Assembly: GCA_937907415.1 (NCBI GenBank)
Contig: CALCHY010000161.1
Span: forward strand, 12,248 to 76,247
Source: an uncultured Trueperaceae bacterium
Lineage (GTDB): Bacteria > Deinococcota > Deinococci > Deinococcales > Trueperaceae
Length of the DNA: 64,000 nt
Direction: 5' to 3'
The notes beneath the pieces were generated by a model. The model ran no database searches, was not told the DNA's origin, and saw nothing but the letters and a program-made list of their open reading frames with translations. Of the stretch, positions 34,278-43,485 are shown in pieces. Each line of letters starts with the position of its first letter. The first letter of the stretch is position 1. Both the position numbers and the translations under genes were made by a program.

Positions 34278-35464
34278 CCTCGCTCAAGCTGCCGCCCATC
34301 GACACGGCCAAGGTGCAACTCGCTGGCCTCGTCATCGGCGCCGCCGCGCTAATCGCGGCCGTCATCCTAGGCTTCACAGGCCGCGCTGACGGCTTCTTCC
34401 AGTCGTACCTAGTCAGTTACCTCTTCTGGATCGGCCTCTCGCTCGGTTCGCTCATGCTCCTGTTCATAGTGCACCTGGCGGGCGGTTCGTGGGGCGCGCT
34501 GATCATCCGACCGCTCGAGGCGGCAGCCAGCATCGTGCCGCTCTTCGCGCTGCTGTTCGTGCCGGTCATACTCGGCATGGGCGACCTCTACCCGTGGACG
34601 GACGCCGCGTACGTCGCCGCCGAACCAACGGTGGCGGCGAAGTCGCAGTACTTGAACGTGTGGTTCTTCATCGTCAGGGCCGTTGTCATCTTCGGCGTCT
34701 TCACGCTCGGGTCCATGCTCTACCGCAACTTGAGCAAGCGACAAGACGAGCAGGCAGGCAATGCGGGCCGCACCGGATACCGCATGAAGAACCTGGGCGG
34801 CCTCTGGGTCGTCATCTACATCCTCACGATGACGTTCGCCTCGTTCGACTGGGCAATGTCGCTAACGCCGACGTGGTTCTCCGGCATCTACCCAGGCATC
34901 ATCATGTCTGGGCAAGTGATCACGGGCCTCGCGCTCGTCATCCTGGTGATGGTGAACCTGGCCGCCAAGAACCCGACGGTCGATAAGCTCCTCACCCCGA
35001 AGCGCCTCCAGGACCTCGGCAACATGCTCATGGCCGTGACCATGTTCTGGGCTTACACGCAGATCTCGCAGCTGATCATCCAGTGGTCGAACAACGTCGT
35101 CGAGACGGCCAGCTGGTACGTCATCCGCTTCGACCCCACTTGGATCGGCTTGAGCGCCTTCATCCTGTTCTTCGGCTTCTTCGCGCCGTTCATGATCCTC
35201 TTCTCGCGCTGGGTGAAACGCACGCGCCGTGCCCTGGCGGCCGTGGCCGTGTGGGCGCTCGTCGTGCAGTTCCTCAACTACTTCTGGTTCGTGGTGCCCG
35301 CCTTCTCGCGCCAGGGATTCCAGTTCACGCTCCTAGACTTCCTAGCGCTCATAGGCCTCGGCGGCATCTGGGTAGCCGCGTACGCTCGCGCGCTCACCAC
35401 CCGCAACGTGCTGCCTGCGAACGACCCACGTCTCGTGAAGGTGGTGGCTGATCACCATGCCTGA
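34274..35464 (+). CDS. actF: Alternative complex III subunit ActF
   Basis: 396-aa membrane protein with about ten segments, the NrfD-related partner of ActC. Recognisable blocks: LFWIGLSLGSLMLLFIVHLA, MTFASFDWAMSLTPTWFSG and WAYTQISQLIIQWSNN. Its ATG overlaps actE by 4 nt, and its end overlaps the next cytochrome gene by 8 nt. Confidence 0.93.
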   Translation: MTSLKLPPIDTAKVQLAGLVIGAAALIAAVILGFTGRADGFFQSYLVSYLFWIGLSLGSLMLLFIVHLAGGSWGALIIRPLEAAASIVPLFALLFVPVILGMGDLYPWTDAAYVAAEPTVAAKSQYLNVWFFIVRAVVIFGVFTLGSMLYRNLSKRQDEQAGNAGRTGYRMKNLGGLWVVIYILTMTFASFDWAMSLTPTWFSGIYPGIIMSGQVITGLALVILVMVNLAAKNPTVDKLLTPKRLQDLGNMLMAVTMFWAYTQISQLIIQWSNNVVETASWYVIRFDPTWIGLSAFILFFGFFAPFMILFSRWVKRTRRALAAVAVWALVVQFLNYFWFVVPAFSRQGFQFTLLDFLALIGLGGIWVAAYARALTTRNVLPANDPRLVKVVADHHA

Positions 35465-36269
35465 CCAGAACCGTAGGTACTTGATCAGCGAGAAGCAAGT
35501 GCGCGCGGCCGTGTTGCTCGGCACCGTCGGCATGGCAGCGCTTGTCGCTCTGATCTTCTTCCTCGCCACCTCGAAGCCGAAGGGCACTTTCCAGGTGCTC
35601 GACGGCTCGGTGTTCCAAAACCAGCTGAACTCGGCGGTGGCCAGCATCACCGGCTACGAGGACTTGGGTGGCGGCAAGGCGCGCATCGACATCAACCAGG
35701 CCATGGCGCTCGTGGCGCAGCGCGGCGTCGTGCAGCCCGGCTTCTTCGACGCCACGGCGGCGGCCGCCGCTCCTGCAGCCGCTGCTGGCGCGCCTACCGC
35801 AGCAGGTGCGCCAGCGGTTGGTGCGCCAGCTACAGCCGCGCCAGCCGCCGGCGCTGCCACGCAGACCGCAGCGACGCTAGACGGCGAAGCGCTGTTCGTC
35901 AGCACCTGCTCTGCCTGTCACCAGGCGACTGGGCAGGGCATCCCCATGGCGTTCCCGCCCCTCGCCGGGCATGCGCCTGACCTCTACAAGGCCGACCGTG
36001 ATTTCCCTCTCGACGCGGTCGTATTCGGCATGCAAGGCAGCATCAGCGTCGCGAACATGACCTACAACGGCGTCATGCCGTCACACTTGCAGTTGCAGGA
36101 CGCCGAGATCGCGGCCATCCTCGACTACGTCATGAAGGCGTGGGGCAACGAAGCCAACTTGCCTGCCGACTACTCGCCGTACACGGCTGACGACGTCGCG
36201 GCAACGCGGGCCAAGATGTTGACGATGTCGGAAGTCCACGACGCGCGCGCGGCGGCCGGGCTGCAGTAG
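35457..36269 (+). CDS. Membrane-anchored class I cytochrome c
   Basis: 270 aa. One N-terminal membrane helix (residues about 18-40), a small periplasmic segment, an Ala/Pro linker of about 40 residues and a C-terminal cytochrome c domain with CSACH and a late Met (VMPSHLQ region). It overlaps actF by 8 nt, so it is part of the operon and probably carries electrons from ACIII to a terminal oxidase encoded elsewhere. Confidence 0.9.
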   Translation: MPDQNRRYLISEKQVRAAVLLGTVGMAALVALIFFLATSKPKGTFQVLDGSVFQNQLNSAVASITGYEDLGGGKARIDINQAMALVAQRGVVQPGFFDATAAAAAPAAAAGAPTAAGAPAVGAPATAAPAAGAATQTAATLDGEALFVSTCSACHQATGQGIPMAFPPLAGHAPDLYKADRDFPLDAVVFGMQGSISVANMTYNGVMPSHLQLQDAEIAAILDYVMKAWGNEANLPADYSPYTADDVAATRAKMLTMSEVHDARAAAGLQ

Positions 36270-36288
36270 CCGCACCTCGTAGCTAGTT

Positions 36289-36319
36289 TTAGGGCCCGCG
36301 CAGTTCGCCTGCGCGGGCC
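36289..36319 (+). terminator. Terminator at the end of the ACIII operon
   Basis: A 13-bp perfect stem (36289-36301 with 36307-36319), loop TTCGC, followed by GACCTTTGTC. It lies between the convergent cytochrome and gyrB genes and may act on both strands. Confidence 0.75.
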
Positions 36320-36341
36320 CTGACCTTTGTCGCCTTGGTGG

Positions 36342-38414
<2,073 letters not shown>

Positions 38415-38420
38415 CTAGTC

Positions 38421-38450
38421 ATTCTACCCCGTTCTGGTGCTCCCGGTCAA
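38421..38450 (-). promoter_or_regulatory. Promoter of gyrB
   Basis: Minus strand TTGACC (38450-38445), 18-nt spacer, TAGAAT (38426-38421). It predicts a leader of about 95 nt before the TTG start, longer than at most genes here, which leaves room for supercoiling-dependent control. Confidence 0.65.
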
Positions 38451-38517
38451 ACGGTTCTTACCGTGCTGGACGGAGTTTTCTCGCTGTTCAACTAGGCGTT
38501 CGTCCAAGAGATTTGGG

Positions 38518-38538
38518 CGCGCGCGTCTCACGCGCGCG
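38518..38538 (-). terminator. GC-rich hairpin at the proA stop codon
   Basis: Self-complementary CGCGCGCG arms (38518-38525 and 38531-38538) around a 5-nt loop that contains the proA stop. No U run follows, so its role as a terminator is uncertain. Confidence 0.35.
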
Positions 38539-39826
38539 TCTGGCCGTCGCCGTCCACCAAGTACTTGTAGGTCACGAGCTGCTCGAGCCCAAGGGGGCCG
38601 CGCGCATGCAGCTTCTGGGTGCTGATGCCGATCTCGGCGCCGAAGCCGAACTCGAACCCATCAGTGAAGCGCGAGGAGGCGTTGACGACGACGACGGCGG
38701 CGTCGACCTCGCGGCGGAAGCGCTCGGCCCTCGCTAGGTCGCGGGTGAGGATGACTTCGGTGTGCTGCGTGCCGTAGCGCGCGATGTGCGCGAGCGCGTC
38801 GCCGAGGTCGTCTACCACCCGCAACGCGAGTGTGAGGTCGAGGAACTCCTCGGCGTACTCGGCGGGCGTGGCTGGCTCGATGCCTGGAACCAGGCCCCTA
38901 GTTACCTCGCAGCCGTAGAGCGTCACTTTAGCGGCGCGCAAGGCCTCAGCCAGGCGCGGCAGGAAAGCGGCGGCGACCGACTGATGCACGAGGACCGTCT
39001 CGACCGCGTTGCACACGCCTGGCCGCTGCACCTTGGCGTTCATGACGATGGCGAGGGCGGCCTCGAGGTCGGCGCCGTCGTCGACGTAGATGTGACAGTT
39101 GCCGACGCCGGTCTCGATGACGGGCACGCGCGCGGTATCGACGACGTGGCGGATGAGCCCAGCCCCACCGCGCGGGATGACGAGGTCGACGTACCCACGC
39201 GCCCGGAGGAGCGCGGTTACGAGCGCGCGGTCCTTCGAGTCGATGAGCTGCACGGCGGCGGCTGGTGCGCCCGCGGCGGCAAGAGCAGAGCGCATGCTGG
39301 TCGCCAACGCGCGGTTGCTCGCCAACGCGTTCGACGAGCCGCGCAGCACGGCGGCGCTACCAGCCTTGATGGCGAGCACGGCGGCGTCTACCGTCACGTT
39401 GGGCCGCGATTCGTAAACCATGCCGATCACGCCGAACGGCACGCTGATGCGGCGCATGCGCAGTCCTGAGGCCGTCTCCCAACCCGCGAGCACTCGGCCG
39501 AGGGGGTCAGGTAGTTCTGCGATCTGAACGACGGCTCTCGCCATGCCCTCGATGCGCTCCGTGGTGAGGGTGAGGCGGTCGACGAGCGCGGCGCTCGTGC
39601 CTTTGGCGCGCTCGGCCTCGACGTCGAGAGCGTTGGCGGCGAGTACCGCGGCGGCGTCCGCGCGGAGCCCGGCAGCTATCGCTAGGAGCAGGGCGTGGCG
39701 GTCGCTGCCCGCCAACGCCCGCGCGGCGCTGCGCGCGGCCACGAGCAGTGGCAGCAGTGTGGCGTCAGCTGCAGTGGTCGCGGCTAGCGTGGTGGGTGCG
39801 GCAGTGTCTGTGGTGCGCGCGGGCAT
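38528..39826 (-). CDS. proA: Gamma-glutamyl phosphate reductase
   Basis: 432 aa, an aldehyde-dehydrogenase-fold enzyme for the second step of proline synthesis (glutamyl phosphate to glutamate semialdehyde). Landmarks: PFGVIGMVYESRPNVTVDA, LRGSSNALASNRAL, VETGVGNCHIYVDDGADL, the catalytic Cys region VQRPGVCNAVETVL, and the C-terminal SRFTDGFEFGFGAEIGIST. An Ala/Thr-rich N-terminal tail of about 25 residues precedes the fold. The start is fixed by TATACT 5 nt upstream. No proB lies next to it. Confidence 0.95.
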   Translation of the reverse strand: MPARTTDTAAPTTLAATTAADATLLPLLVAARSAARALAGSDRHALLLAIAAGLRADAAAVLAANALDVEAERAKGTSAALVDRLTLTTERIEGMARAVVQIAELPDPLGRVLAGWETASGLRMRRISVPFGVIGMVYESRPNVTVDAAVLAIKAGSAAVLRGSSNALASNRALATSMRSALAAAGAPAAAVQLIDSKDRALVTALLRARGYVDLVIPRGGAGLIRHVVDTARVPVIETGVGNCHIYVDDGADLEAALAIVMNAKVQRPGVCNAVETVLVHQSVAAAFLPRLAEALRAAKVTLYGCEVTRGLVPGIEPATPAEYAEEFLDLTLALRVVDDLGDALAHIARYGTQHTEVILTRDLARAERFRREVDAAVVVVNASSRFTDGFEFGFGAEIGISTQKLHARGPLGLEQLVTYKYLVDGDGQTRA

Positions 39827-39831
39827 GCGCG

Positions 39832-39837
39832 AGTATA
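39832..39837 (-). promoter_or_regulatory. Leaderless -10 box for proA
   Basis: TATACT on the minus strand, 5 nt from the ATG at 39826; paired back to back with the SDR promoter. Confidence 0.55.
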
Positions 39838-39867
39838 GCTAACCACCACGCGCGGCTAGGTCGGGCG

Positions 39868-39873
39868 TATGGT
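39868..39873 (+). promoter_or_regulatory. Leaderless -10 box for the SDR gene
   Basis: TATGGT with 5 nt to the ATG at 39879. Confidence 0.5.
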
Positions 39874-39878
39874 TACGC

Positions 39879-40619
39879 ATGAGCACTCCAGATGAGTCGT
39901 TGGCGCCAGGCCTAGTCGTAGTTACCGGGGCGGGGGGTGACCTAGCTGGGACCGTCGTGCCGTACTTGGCGCAGCGCGGCTGGCGCGTCGCCCTAACGGC
40001 CCGCCCTGGCAACGAGGGACCTACTGCGGCGCGTTTCGCCGCGCTGCAGGCCTCTGGCGCTGACGTGCGCACCTTCCCTGTCGACTTGGCGTCGCCAGCG
40101 GCCGTCGAGGCCGCCTTCGCGAAGGTGCGCGCCGAGCTGGGTAAGGCTACGGCGCTCGTGCACCTAGCCGGCCGCTTCGAAGGGGGGCCGGCCGCGAACG
40201 CTGGCCCAAGCGCCACTGCGGCCGCGCTCGAGCGCACGCTGGACGGCAACCTGCGCAGCGCGGTGAACGCCATCTCTGCAGTGCTCCCAGACATGCTGGC
40301 CGCGCGTTCAGGAGCCATAGTTGCCGTTGGGGCAGCGGCCGCCATCTCCCCCGCCCCCGGCTCCGTTGCCTACGCCGCGGCCAAAGGCGCATTGGTTGCG
40401 TACCTGCGCTCCCTAGCCGCGCAGGTCGGCAAGGAGGGCGTGAGCGTCGGCTGCATCATGCCGGCGGGAGCGTTCGACACCCCAGGCAACCACGCCGCCA
40501 TGCCGAACGGCGACGCTAGCGGCTGGATCGCGGCCAGCGCCTTCGCCGAGGCCGTCGCGTTCATCCTTAGTCGCCGCCCGCGCGGCTTCGTGCATGAACT
40601 ACCGCTCAGCGCGCGCTAA
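39879..40619 (+). CDS. Short-chain dehydrogenase/reductase family protein
   Basis: 246 aa Rossmann-fold protein. The nucleotide-binding turn is VVTGAGGDLAGTVVPYLAQR, and the YxxxK pair is in SVAYAAAKGALVAYL. The residue 13 before the Tyr, where SDR enzymes have the catalytic Ser, is Ala (VGAAAAISPAPG), so activity may be altered or lost. The substrate is unknown. It is monocistronic and convergent with the amidohydrolase gene. Confidence 0.85.
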   Translation: MSTPDESLAPGLVVVTGAGGDLAGTVVPYLAQRGWRVALTARPGNEGPTAARFAALQASGADVRTFPVDLASPAAVEAAFAKVRAELGKATALVHLAGRFEGGPAANAGPSATAAALERTLDGNLRSAVNAISAVLPDMLAARSGAIVAVGAAAAISPAPGSVAYAAAKGALVAYLRSLAAQVGKEGVSVGCIMPAGAFDTPGNHAAMPNGDASGWIAASAFAEAVAFILSRRPRGFVHELPLSAR

Positions 40620-40625
40620 CGCCGG

Positions 40626-42206
40626 TCAGGTCGGGTTGCCGTACGTGAACTCGCCGCCCTTGATGGTCGCCACCACCGACAGAGCATCGAGCGAAACGAG
40701 CGGGTCGTGGTCGAGAACCACGATGTCCGCGTCGTAACCGGGTTTCAGTGCGCCAGAACGTCCCTCCGCCTGGATGGCGTAGGCGGCGCCCGTCGTGTAG
40801 GCGGCTAGGGCCGCATCCGGCGACAGCGCTTCGGCGGCTGCGAGCCTGCGCCCCGCCTTGTCGGCTCGACGGCAGGCGGCCCGTAGGCCCTCGAACACGT
40901 CAGGTGGTGCGACCGGCGTGTCGGAGCCGAACGCGAGCACGGCACCCGCGCGGGCCAAGGAGCGCATGGCGTAAGCGCGGTCCAGCCTGTCACCGAGCAG
41001 CGCCTCGATCGAGACGATGTCGAACGTGAGGTGGATGGGCTGCATGGACGCCACGATCCCGAGTCGCCCCGCGCGCGTCACGTCCGTGGGATGAAGGTGC
41101 TGGGCGTGCTCGAGCCGCGGCCGCAGACCCAAGGCGCGCCACTGCTCCTGCGTTGCCTCGAACACGTCGAGTGCGGCGCGGGTCGCCGCGTCGCCGATGG
41201 CGTGGATGACGGGCGTGAGGCCAGCGGCCAGCGCGAGGGGCACGCGCGCGTTCAGGACGTCTGGCCCGTCCATCGCCATGCCGACGTTAGAGGTGCCTGA
41301 GTACGGCTCGAGCATCCACGCCGTCCGACTACCCAACGCGCCGTCAGCGAAGAACTTGGCGCCGCCGACCCTGAAGTTGCTTCCACCCTGGTTGGTGGCC
41401 ATGCCGATGGCCGCGGCCGCCTCGATGTCAGCGTGTGGGATGCACGCCCATACGCGCAGAGCGTAAGCGTCGTCGCTCGCCTCGAGCGCCAGCTCGCGCC
41501 ACAAGGCCGCGCCCTCGGCCGCCATGTGGTGAACGGTAGTGACTCCCAGCGAGGATAGGTGCTCAGCCGCCCTGCGCAGAGCCGCGCGGAGTTGGTCACG
41601 CGTGAGGGCGGGAACGGCGCCTGACACGAGGTCAACGGCGTCCTCCAGCAGTAAGCCGCTTGGTCCACCGTCATCAGCCAACACGATGACGGCGCCCTGA
41701 CCCGTCTGGGTAGCCGCGCTCACGCCTGCCGCGGCAAGAGCAGCGCTGCTCGCCCAGGCCGAGTGGTGGTCCTGGCTGTGCATGAGGACCTTGCGGCCGA
41801 GGGTTGCTCCCTCCAGCACGTCTCGCTCGTCGCCTCCGATGGTAGCGAGGCCCCACCGTTGCAATCCGAAGCCCGTAGCGATGACCCAGTCGTCATGTGG
41901 CGTGGCCGCCGCGCGCTCGCGCAGGAGCTGGGAGGCCGCCTGCAAGCTCGCAACCGTGCTGAGGTCGAGGTAGTCGAGCTCGATGCCGTGGCGCGTCAGG
42001 TGCACGTGCGCGTCGTGAAACCCCGGCATGAGGCAGGCTGAGCCGAAGTCGATGATCCGCGTCCCTGGTCCCGCGACCTCGTGCAGCTCGCTTGCCTCGC
42101 CGATGGCGACGATGCGACCACCAGCCAACGCCACGCCGGAGGCGCGGGGCCGCGCCGGGTCCATGGTTAGCACTGAGCCGTAAAGGATGGTGTCGGCCGT
42201 CGGCAT
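40626..42206 (-). CDS. YtcJ-like amidohydrolase
   Basis: 526 aa of the Amidohydrolase_3 group. Landmarks: ACLMPGFHDAHVHLTRHG with the metal HxH, DDHSAWASSAAL region, AKFFADGALGSR, VIHAIGDAATRAAL, and LAFGSDTPVAPPDVFEGL with a late metal Asp. It should hydrolyse a C-N bond in an unknown metabolite. ATG 42206 abuts the stop of the enoyl-CoA hydratase gene upstream, so the two are co-transcribed. Confidence 0.9.
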   Translation of the reverse strand: MPTADTILYGSVLTMDPARPRASGVALAGGRIVAIGEASELHEVAGPGTRIIDFGSACLMPGFHDAHVHLTRHGIELDYLDLSTVASLQAASQLLRERAAATPHDDWVIATGFGLQRWGLATIGGDERDVLEGATLGRKVLMHSQDHHSAWASSAALAAAGVSAATQTGQGAVIVLADDGGPSGLLLEDAVDLVSGAVPALTRDQLRAALRRAAEHLSSLGVTTVHHMAAEGAALWRELALEASDDAYALRVWACIPHADIEAAAAIGMATNQGGSNFRVGGAKFFADGALGSRTAWMLEPYSGTSNVGMAMDGPDVLNARVPLALAAGLTPVIHAIGDAATRAALDVFEATQEQWRALGLRPRLEHAQHLHPTDVTRAGRLGIVASMQPIHLTFDIVSIEALLGDRLDRAYAMRSLARAGAVLAFGSDTPVAPPDVFEGLRAACRRADKAGRRLAAAEALSPDAALAAYTTGAAYAIQAEGRSGALKPGYDADIVVLDHDPLVSLDALSVVATIKGGEFTYGNPT

Positions 42207-42983
42207 TCACTGCCCCCTGTAGCGCGGTGCGCGCTTCTCTTTGAAGGCGGTAACGCCTTCACGCGCGTCTTCGGAAGTGGCCGCCGCCGTTTGGGCTCGC
42301 GCCTCGACCTCGAGTTGCGCCTCGAGGCCGTTGTCGAGCGCGGCCCTGAGCTCCTCTTTCACGAGCGCGAAGGCGCGCGTTGGCCCCTGCGCGATGGTGA
42401 CGACCTCGGCCATCACCTCCAAGTCGTAGCTCTCGTGGGAGATCACCCTCTCGGCGAGGCCCATGGCGAGAGCCTCGCTCGCGTCGACCCTCCGATTGGT
42501 CAAGGCCAACTCGTACGTCCTACCGGGCCCGATGAGGCGGCTGAGGTAGTAGCTGCTGCCAGCGTCGAGGGCCAAGCCTATGCCCGTGAACCCGAGCGTG
42601 AAGGTAGCGGTGGCCGACGCGATGCGCATGTCGCAAGCTGCCGCGAGGCTGAGGCCCGCGCCAGCGGCGACACCGTTCACGCCGGCGATCACCGGTTTGC
42701 GCAGCGCGGCGATCCCGCGCACGACCGGGTGGTAGTGCGCCTCGAGCATGCGGCCGATGTCACCGTCTACTGGCGTGGCGGCCAAGTCCGCGCCCGCGCA
42801 GAAGCCGCGGCCGTTGCCAGTAATCAACACGGCGCGCACGTGATCCTCCGCGGCAGGGCCGGTGAGGACCTGCGCTAGTTCGGTAAGCAGCTCGAGGCTG
42901 AGGGCGTTGAGTACCTCGGGTCGGTTCAGGCCGACGCGCAACGCGCCACCCTGCTCTTCCAGCGTCACGTAGTTGTAGCTCAT
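42207..42983 (-). CDS. Enoyl-CoA hydratase/isomerase family protein
   Basis: 258 aa crotonase-fold enzyme. Oxyanion-hole segments are GFCAGADLAATPVD and VNGVAAGAGLSLAAACDM; ASATATFTLGFTGIGLALDAG follows. The region where hydratases have a catalytic Glu reads TGIGLALDAGSS, with Asp as in PaaG-type isomerases, so an isomerase of phenylacetate degradation or a related beta-oxidation enzyme is possible. ATG 42983 has AAGGAG 6 nt upstream, and a TACGCT box further up. Confidence 0.88.
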   Translation of the reverse strand: MSYNYVTLEEQGGALRVGLNRPEVLNALSLELLTELAQVLTGPAAEDHVRAVLITGNGRGFCAGADLAATPVDGDIGRMLEAHYHPVVRGIAALRKPVIAGVNGVAAGAGLSLAAACDMRIASATATFTLGFTGIGLALDAGSSYYLSRLIGPGRTYELALTNRRVDASEALAMGLAERVISHESYDLEVMAEVVTIAQGPTRAFALVKEELRAALDNGLEAQLEVEARAQTAAATSEDAREGVTAFKEKRAPRYRGQ

Positions 42984-43029
42984 GATCGGCTCCTTGGTGC
43001 TGCCCAGCGTACCAGTCGGCCGGGTGCGC

Positions 43030-43368
43030 TCAGGGTGCCAGCCCGCCACTCGCTAGCGTCACGATGACGTCGAAGTCGTCTGGGTGCTCTTGGTCCTCGA
43101 GGGCCGCGCGGTTGCGGCTGAGTTCGCCGCAGGTCCTGCAACGGTGCACGATGACCCAGCCCTTCTTGGCGCTGTGCTCCACCGCTACCGGCTCGAGCAC
43201 GCCACGGCAAGGGTTGGCGCGGTCTCCCGGGTTCACGTCGACGTGCAGCGAGTGGAGGCAGAGGGGGCAGTGATTGCGGTACCCGCCGCCGGCCAGAGGC
43301 GGTACGGCCGCACCGCACTCGGCGCAAGTGAACGGTTGGTTGGCGCCGCGGCCCGTGAAGCGTTTCAC
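43030..43368 (-). CDS. RNHCP domain zinc-ribbon protein
   Basis: 112 aa. The domain is recognised by its namesake motif in GGGYRNHCPLCLHSLHVD, preceded by CAECG and followed by HRCRTCGELSRNR, giving a likely zinc site with four or more Cys. The function of the family is unknown. GTG 43368 has TATGCT 6 nt upstream and no Shine-Dalgarno. Confidence 0.85.
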   Translation of the reverse strand: MKRFTGRGANQPFTCAECGAAVPPLAGGGYRNHCPLCLHSLHVDVNPGDRANPCRGVLEPVAVEHSAKKGWVIVHRCRTCGELSRNRAALEDQEHPDDFDVIVTLASGGLAP

Positions 43369-43374
43369 GCCCCG

Positions 43375-43380
43375 AGCATA
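43375..43380 (-). promoter_or_regulatory. Leaderless -10 box for the RNHCP gene
   Basis: TATGCT on the minus strand, 6 nt from the GTG at 43368. Confidence 0.5.
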
Positions 43381-43425
43381 GCTTCAGCGGCGTCGCCACC
43401 TCAGGCTGGCGGCTACCCGCGCGGC

Positions 43426-43431
43426 TAAGAT
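43426..43431 (+). promoter_or_regulatory. Leaderless -10 box for the ABC-F leader ORF
   Basis: TAAGAT with 6 nt to GTG 43438, the first codon of a short ORF rather than of the ABC-F gene. Confidence 0.45.
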
Positions 43432-43437
43432 GAGGCA

Positions 43438-43485
43438 GTGATCTCCTTGCACATGGCTGCACGGTCGGGTCCGTGGAGCTGCTGA
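43438..43485 (+). CDS. 15-residue leader ORF overlapping the ABC-F start
   Basis: GTG 43438 opens MISLHMAARSGPWSC and stops at TGA 43483-43485, overlapping the first 13 nt of the ABC-F gene in another frame. TAAGAT sits 6 nt upstream, so the mRNA would begin here. The ABC-F GTG itself has neither a Shine-Dalgarno nor a TANNNT box. Leader peptides that sense stalled ribosomes control several antibiotic-resistance ABC-F genes elsewhere; a link here is inference. Confidence 0.4.
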   Translation: MISLHMAARSGPWSC

